A DNA stretch of 64,000 nt from Capitella teleta (taxonomy: Eukaryota; Annelida; Polychaeta; Capitellidae). The translations under genes were made by a program, and so were the position numbers. The stretch covers positions 182,235 through 246,234 of the forward strand of contig KB293927.1 in assembly GCA_000328365.1 (NCBI GenBank), given 5' to 3'. Below, piece by piece: positions 54,493-64,000 of the stretch; position 1 is the first letter of the stretch; each line of letters opens with the position of its first letter. The notes under the pieces are model-generated. The model was not told the DNA's origin. It made no database searches and saw nothing but the letters and a program-made list of their open reading frames with translations.

Positions 54493-56419
54493 AGAGACAA
54501 AAGGCACTTTGTATTATTTTATACTGCTGAGAACAGTTAAGGCAATTGTGCATTACTTGAGAGTATTAATTATGAGGCTTGATCAATTTCCAATCAAATA
54601 GCATTCACAGGCTTTACACCGATAGCAGTATACATTCTTCATTAGACTTCTTACACCACATAGCTATTATAACCATGAAACTTGTGATTTTATGCTTTTC
54701 ACACATGTGCTTATTTCTTCTGAGTATGAATTGTGATTTATCTGGTTCTGTTGACCAGAATGAAATGTTATTAAAATTCTGAAAAATTTGTGCCTTTTCA
54801 TTTCTTTGCATTAGACAGATTTTATGGTGACAGGTTCTGATATTATTTTCCAATTAACGAGTCGTTATTGGAGTGAAATGATTAATTTCATTGCGTGTAA
54901 CGCCCAATTGGCATATTGATTACTATTCGATTGAACTCGATTGGTTCATCACTGTATCCACAACAACAGGGTTCCTAATTGAACAGATCTTTGATAATCA
55001 ATCTCATCAATTATTCATCTGTAGATAATTGCGTATTATGGTCTAGCAGGATATTATGAATATTATGAATCTTCATACATGGAGTAATTAATTAATTATG
55101 GCAGCAGTCTAATTGTAATCGCTCAATAGGGGAATTAATACTAGTAGGTTCATATCCTCTGTCAAAGAGAGTATTTTTTTCACTGGCAGAAACTAGAATT
55201 GGTTTACTGTATTTGTATTGGATTATTGGGATTATAGGTTTTCACACCTTGAATTATTTTATTGATTTGTTCGGATAATCATGAAGGTATTATAGTACAT
55301 GTGCTGTTGATCTATAATCTCTCTTGGAGATCGTTATGTTCTATTTTTCAGCCAGTATTATTCGTAATTCCAACCTTGATCATTGGATTATTGATCTCTT
55401 GTTTGCTTCACATATTATTGGCCCAAAATTGTCAATTAAGAGTGCCACATCACAATCTCTTTCATTATTTGCATGCAGGGGTATTATTTAAAGGACCTCA
55501 AGCTGTTATTTTTGTCGAGTTCTCAATAAATGAACGAATCGCTGCCACCGGTGACCGGATTCGAGTGATGAAATTCAGAATTTCATTGTGTTTGGGGTGA
55601 TAGAGAATCAAGGTAATTGAACTGCATACACATCACTCAATATGCGCATACAACAATATAATCACATCTGGTGCCGCAAGGTGGGCTAATTCAGCTCCAG
55701 TATTGTCCCCAAAACCTTGAAAACCATGTTCTTGACCATGGCACGTGGCTTCGCAAGAACAGAGAGTGCGTTATGACTGCGCTGTGCTTTCACCATTTCT
55801 CTTGTGATGTTTTCCAAATGCATTCTTTTCCTTCATCATTTTTCCCCTGTTGCCGTGTTGGGAATTTGGGAGTGTCAGATTATCCTAAAGTTGGTAATTA
55901 TTGTAATTTAATCTAATTTGGTCTCATTCTGCGACGGATCATAGTTACTAATGATGTAATTTATGCAAAAATCATTCTTCCAAATAATCTCTTGTCTACG
56001 TACATCCTTCTCTTTCTGTGAACTTCAAGTTCACTTCAAGAAGTTTGAAGAACTTGAAACTTCCTTAAGTTAATCCTTAGTTCCTAGCCTAAAGAGAGAG
56101 TACTTAGACTAACTTAAACTTCACAAACTCGACTGAGACTTGCATCTCAAACTAAGACCAACTTTCACTCTTTTATTCTATACGAATGAGCTTCAATGCA
56201 TTGAAGCATTGAAGCAATTAAGGACTTCCTAGTTTAGTAGTTACTAGAGCTCTACTTTTCTACTTGACATTGTTGTCCTACATGTATTGAAATGAATGAA
56301 GCATTCCCAAAAGTCTTAATATATTACAAAATAACACAAATGTAATTATTTGAAATATTTAGCATGTGTTGTTCATTTTCCAGTGTAATTTTAACCATGA
56401 ATGATTCAATTTTGCAGCT
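54493..56419. other. CFAP96-LRRC20 intergenic, no gene
   Basis: AT-rich. Around 56,015-56,230 overlapping direct and inverted ACTTCAAG/CTTGAAGT words form an imperfect palindromic, low-complexity patch. No coding region is supported. Confidence 0.45.
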
Positions 56420-57235
56420 ATGGCGAAACAAGCCGCCCTGGTTGCACTAAGATGCACTGAAATCAGCGAAAAGGGTCATTTAAGTGCGTTCTCAGTTTTC
56501 CGTTTACCATGAATCCCTAGGGTAAATCTTGTAACATTTCAGATTTATCTGATTGTGATTTAACCAAAGTCCCAGATGGCATCTTCATGCTGACTCGATC
56601 ATCAGTCGTCACTTCTGTTGACTTTGAACGCAACAAACTCCGCAGATTGTCTCCAGAAGTCGCCAACAAGTATCCTCAACTGACGGGTAAATCTGCCATG
56701 CTGCATCTCCTTCAAAACTTCTGCCTTTTCCAGAGTTGAATCTTTGCCAGAACTTCCTTCAGGATTTGCCTCTCAATCTGGATTCTTTGTCTGAGCTCCG
56801 AGTCCTCGATTTGTCCTGGAATAGCCTGCATTTCATTCCTGCCGTGGTCTTCAGGATTCCTAAATTGGAACGCCTCATTCTTAAGCAGAATCAAATCACA
56901 AGTGAGCCTACCTGATCTGCGTTACACTGCTATGCTATGAATCAATATGACTGCTCAATAACACACCGATTTATGGCTATGTTCAATATGACTCTGTTCT
57001 ATGGCTCAATTCGATAACTCAGTTGAATATGACTGAGCTCTATTACTGATGACTCCTCATATGGCTCAAAGCTCTCAACCTTTTGACCCGTGTATTTGCA
57101 GGAATCCCAATGAAGGAACTGCGTGAAATGAAGAGTCTTCGGTCGATTGACATTGAGAACAATCCTCTAACAGAAGAGACTTTTACTGAGCTGCAAGGAC
57201 TGGCTGCAGACAAAATTGTCACTGTTCACTTATGA
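56420..57235 (+). CDS. LRRC20: Leucine-rich repeat protein, LRRC20-like
   Basis: Four exons (56,420-56,483; 56,543-56,686; 56,734-56,901; 57,102-57,235) join in frame to 169 residues; vertebrate LRRC20 is about 184. An N-terminal helix (MAKQAALVALRCTEISEKG) leads into LNLSDCDLTKVPDGIF-type repeats. Further repeats read LTELNLCQNFLQDLPLNL, LRVLDLSWNSLHFIP, LERLILKQNQITRIP and LRSIDIENNPLT, about five in all, with no transmembrane segment or signal peptide. It is likely a cytoplasmic protein-binding scaffold; the molecular role is unknown. Exon borders fall within repeats. Its 3' end faces DDX46, 412 bp away. The LRRC20 assignment rests on length and repeat layout and could be another short SDS22-like LRR protein. 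Confidence 0.8.
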
Positions 57236-57607
57236 AAACTGTCTCACTCCTCAAATTATGGTCTTACAACTGAGGCATGAAATTATATAAGATCTGACTT
57301 AGTTAAACATGTTTTAATGGAATCAAGTCTCCTAGTCAGTAGTGCTCTTAATCATCTTTTTCTATCTGTTTACAGTATTGGCTACTGCTACTCTGAAATC
57401 TTTATTTCATGGAATTGCACAATATTTTTTTTAATATGACAGACATATCAATCTAATATTCAATATTACCAGCATTTAATCATTCTCATGTGCCAATTGC
57501 TTTTTAAATAAACTATAGAATACAACTTTTTGAGAGCTTGTTTGATGGTTCCTGGTGTCCTATCAAAATACACATACAGAGGAAAATGCAGAATTATAGA
57601 AATCAGG

Positions 57608-57613
57608 TTTATT
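57608..57613 (-). terminator. Poly(A) signal of DDX46
   Basis: AATAAA on the minus strand about 35 nt downstream of the DDX46 stop codon (57,648-57,650), implying a very short 3' UTR. Confidence 0.6.
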
Positions 57614-57647
57614 ATACAATGGATGAACAGCAGCCTTGGATCTCCCA

Positions 57648-61554
<3,907 letters not shown>

Positions 61555-62267
61555 CTGCAAACACGACTCAGTTTACGACAAATCTTGAAATCACAATAAC
61601 AGGTAACAATAATATTAATGATGACAATAATTAAAGACATTTTAATTATTAATAGTCTTTCAATGCTACTTGTATACTTGAAGTTGAGTCGACCACTGCC
61701 AGAAAGGAATGAAATGGAATCATTCAGTTGTTATCTTGCTGAGGTAGCTTTATCTTCAATCACAAGGCCCGATGCCAAGCTACTTCCATACATGTTATTG
61801 GATTTCAATTTGTTCAAGATAAAAAAAATTACCGCAGCTAACTTCAGCTGTTTTGAGATGTGTTCTAAAATAATTAGAAAGATATGAAGGCATTCAGATT
61901 GAGAATAATGTATAGTCCTGATCTCAAGCCCAATAGTGATAAAAGCGATGAGTTGTCAACAAACAAAAAATAGTGCATGATACCAATTGAAGCAGTACAC
62001 TACACCCCACAGACTCATTCATTGCTAATCGCAACCATAAACTGATGCAGTAGCCTGAGTAGGGGCCTAATGTAACATGTGATGGTGAGGTGATCAACCA
62101 TCAGGAAATTGATATTAAATTCGCATTCAGTGGATCACAAAAGCTCAAGCTGCCGTGAAGCCCAATATACCAATAGGATATACGCCAATGGACCCATCAA
62201 GTTCAACCCATCATCCCATCATGATCCATCATTCCATGATGACCCTTCCCATCAGATCCATCATCCC
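61555..62267. other. Upstream region of DDX46; 5' exon expected here or beyond
   Basis: No start exon could be fixed. A minus-strand exon ending in phase 2 and encoding Met plus a few residues is required. The rest is AT-rich without recognised genes. Confidence 0.4.
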
Positions 62268-62325
62268 TAGCTCCCCAAGCCGTAGCGTGGTGTGTGGGAA
62301 CTACTCCGCTACCCTTGGGGAGCTA
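62268..62325. repeat. Palindromic CTCCCCAAG repeat, copy 3 (best hairpin)
   Basis: TAGCTCCCCAAG at the left end and CTTGGGGAGCTA at the right end are perfect inverted arms. Inside them CCGTAGCG and CCGCTAC continue an imperfect stem. It is 58 bp in all. The same core occurs at 46.8 and 48.5-48.7 kb. Confidence 0.85.
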
Positions 62326-62809
62326 CATCATCCCATGCCTTCACTTCAAGCTTATGAGATTGAGTCTGACTCTGACTAGTCTGAGGGGAGTCAGTTTAAA
62401 GTGGTGATCGGTGGCCATGGGTATCTACCTTCCGTCCCGAGGCATTTCGAAAACAGTGATATCAAATTCAAAATAAATCAATTCCTAAACAAATGATATA
62501 TAGCGATAGTTAACATAAATCCTTAAAAAGTAATAAGAACGCGATTGTTTGCGTTCGGCTTTTTAAGTGAGCCCAACGGGTATCCGCAACTTTGCGGAAC
62601 TCGAAAATGCCGGAGTTGTCTTGAAATATCGACCCCCACATTGTGTACTGACGATATTTTATGAAATTAATTAAAATTTTGACAGAAGTTTACACGATTT
62701 ATCCCATTCGGTTTGATGACTTAACTGCTAATTCAACACATAAGACCACTGGTACGTGCATCATTCCGTCTAATTGCAGTGATGCAGGCAGAGAACTTAA
62801 AAGCAACAT

Positions 62810-63137
62810 CAGGGGCCTGTTTTTCTTTCAAATTCAACTTGGACCGTGACTCAGAATCAGAGAAATTTTTGGACCAGACATGCGTTGCATTAAAAATTCT
62901 CCACGAGACTAGGACGATGTCAAGTCCAATTGTCATATGACAAGAAATTTCGACATTATATTTCTAGCATGCGAAACAAATTAACAGCCAAAACTCACGA
63001 GACTTTAGTTGAATCTGAAACTGTTCCACAACTTCCAGGATTTTGGTTGTAATTACCTCCTTATCCAGTGGGCCGGAACAAGGTTTGGACCATAATATCA
63101 TGGTCCAAGTTGAAGTTGAAAGAAAAACAGGCCCCAG
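62810..63137. mobile_element. MITE with about 35-bp inverted termini
   Basis: GGGGCCTGTTTTTCTTTCAA (left, from 62,812) and its near-perfect complement (right, to 63,135) continue for about 35 bp into TTCAACTTGGACC with one mismatch. The interior has no coding capacity. Flanking 8-mers do not match, so the superfamily is undecided. Confidence 0.75.
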
Positions 63138-63439
63138 TTTGACCAGTTTTATTTGCTCTCAGCTGCTCACTCTCACTTGAAACTCACTTGAATATTAGGC
63201 CAAGTGTGAGCATAGCTCTTATAGGCCCCTCGGTTTGTTGCAAAGATTCAGATTAAATTTAGATTTTCAGAATGCTTTTGGTCATTTTTGCAGTATTATG
63301 ATCCTATTAATTTGGTTAGTCATTAAGTGACAATTTACTTGTTGAATGGGTGAACTTATTGGGGTGGTATTTATGGGCTTAGTTGAGCAACTTTTGAACT
63401 AGTTGATGGTTCTAGTGATGTACATTGTACAACTTTGTG

Positions 63440-64000
63440 TCAAAATGTTTTACCGGCCCTGATGGTTCTTGTCCTCTCTTTGCCAAGCTTCAGAGGGTGT
63501 CCTATGCACTGAGGGATCATCACTTGGAATCCTTTTGATCAGTCGATCTGGGTGAAGGTCCTCGAATCTTTTTAGAATCTTGTAGACTTGTATCATATTT
63601 TGATGCTCATGTCTGTAGAGCAGGGTTGGCAGCCCAATATCTCTCATTTGCTCAGAGTAGATAAGATGCCTCATGCCAGACAGCCTCTTTGTCACCCAAA
63701 ACTGTACTGACTAAATAAGTTTGGTCATATGTTTGGTTGTCAGAGACCAGACTGTGTTTGGATACTTATTATAAATGAGATATAACCAAACTTTTGTAGA
63801 GTAGGACAAAAGTTTATGTGTTAAGGTGCTTGAATGTCCAAAAAATAGCACCCAACCTTGGATCTTAGTATGCACTGCCAGAGTTCCCGTACGGCTTCGG
63901 TTCCTTCTTCACTAAGCAGGTATTAATTTTGGGTTTGTGTTTGAGGTGGGTTCTGTTTCTGGGGCGCTATTGGCATCATTTTGCATTTATCCAAATTCAG
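63440..64000 (-). mobile_element. 3' end of a LINE (reverse transcriptase C-terminal region)
   Basis: Minus-strand reading gives DKCKMMPIAP, LLYKSLVISHL and then KRLSGMRHLIYSEQMRDIGL followed by PTLLYRHEHQNMIQVYKIL. This is the thumb and C-terminal signature of CR1/L2/Jockey-like non-LTR elements. The pieces lie in more than one frame with stops, so this copy is dead. Its 5' part runs off the window edge. Confidence 0.75.

Overview
The window is animal nuclear DNA: AT-rich, GT-AG introns, an axonemal dynein, a rhodopsin-class GPCR and abundant small transposons and SINEs. Most introns inside the housekeeping and ciliary genes are only about 45-60 nt long. That compactness, together with the gene content, makes an early-branching marine invertebrate my best guess, for example a demosponge. 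This is inference and no taxon marker was seen. One assembly gap (Ns) lies at 13,418-13,743.

Layout. 1-5 kb is repeat-rich: a (TA)n tract, a decayed hAT transposon on the minus strand and a (CT)n tract. 5.3-6.5 kb holds a large exon of an SGNH/PC-esterase (NXPE-like) membrane protein. 6.5-10 kb is repeats (a tRNA-derived SINE and a hairpin-bearing 40-bp minisatellite). 10.1-12.5 kb holds a four-exon gene I do not recognise, with three perfect CRE sites around it. 14.3-15.2 kb is a two-exon tail-anchored heme oxygenase homologue whose catalytic distal Asp is replaced by Ile. 18.1-19.1 kb is an intronless MECA-like class A GPCR. 21.5-42.6 kb is one gene of about 66 constitutive exons encoding a single-headed inner-arm axonemal dynein heavy chain (DNAH12-like). 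43.7-46.0 kb (minus) is MRE11. 46-53 kb is gene-poor and transposon-rich (a complete pogo/Tigger deletion derivative, palindromic MITE-like repeats, GCCGCC-rich arrays). 53.2-54.5 kb is CFAP96 (C4orf47), 56.4-57.2 kb is LRRC20, and 57.6-61.6 kb (minus) is the spliceosomal helicase DDX46/PRP5 minus its first exon. The right edge carries MITEs and the 3' end of a LINE.

Main discovery. The dynein gene has two classes of intron. Nearly all are tiny, but seven are 0.4-1.3 kb, and each of these seven holds one or more short, stop-free, splice-site-flanked segments. Their lengths are divisible by three and their phase matches the host intron. One (32,663-32,746) is a diverged in-frame duplicate of the next exon (32,842-32,922), encoding the AAA3 segment just after the P-loop; it looks like a mutually exclusive exon pair. 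Another (31,071-31,121) resembles part of the preceding exon. The candidates cluster around AAA3 and the AAA2-AAA3 and AAA4 boundaries, so the gene may produce a set of motor isoforms with altered regulatory ATPase modules.

Functional links. Dynein and CFAP96 are ciliary, and RFX X-box-like sites lie upstream of CFAP96 and inside a large dynein intron. MRE11 (DNA-break repair) and DDX46 (pre-mRNA splicing) are housekeeping genes, each convergent with a plus-strand neighbour.
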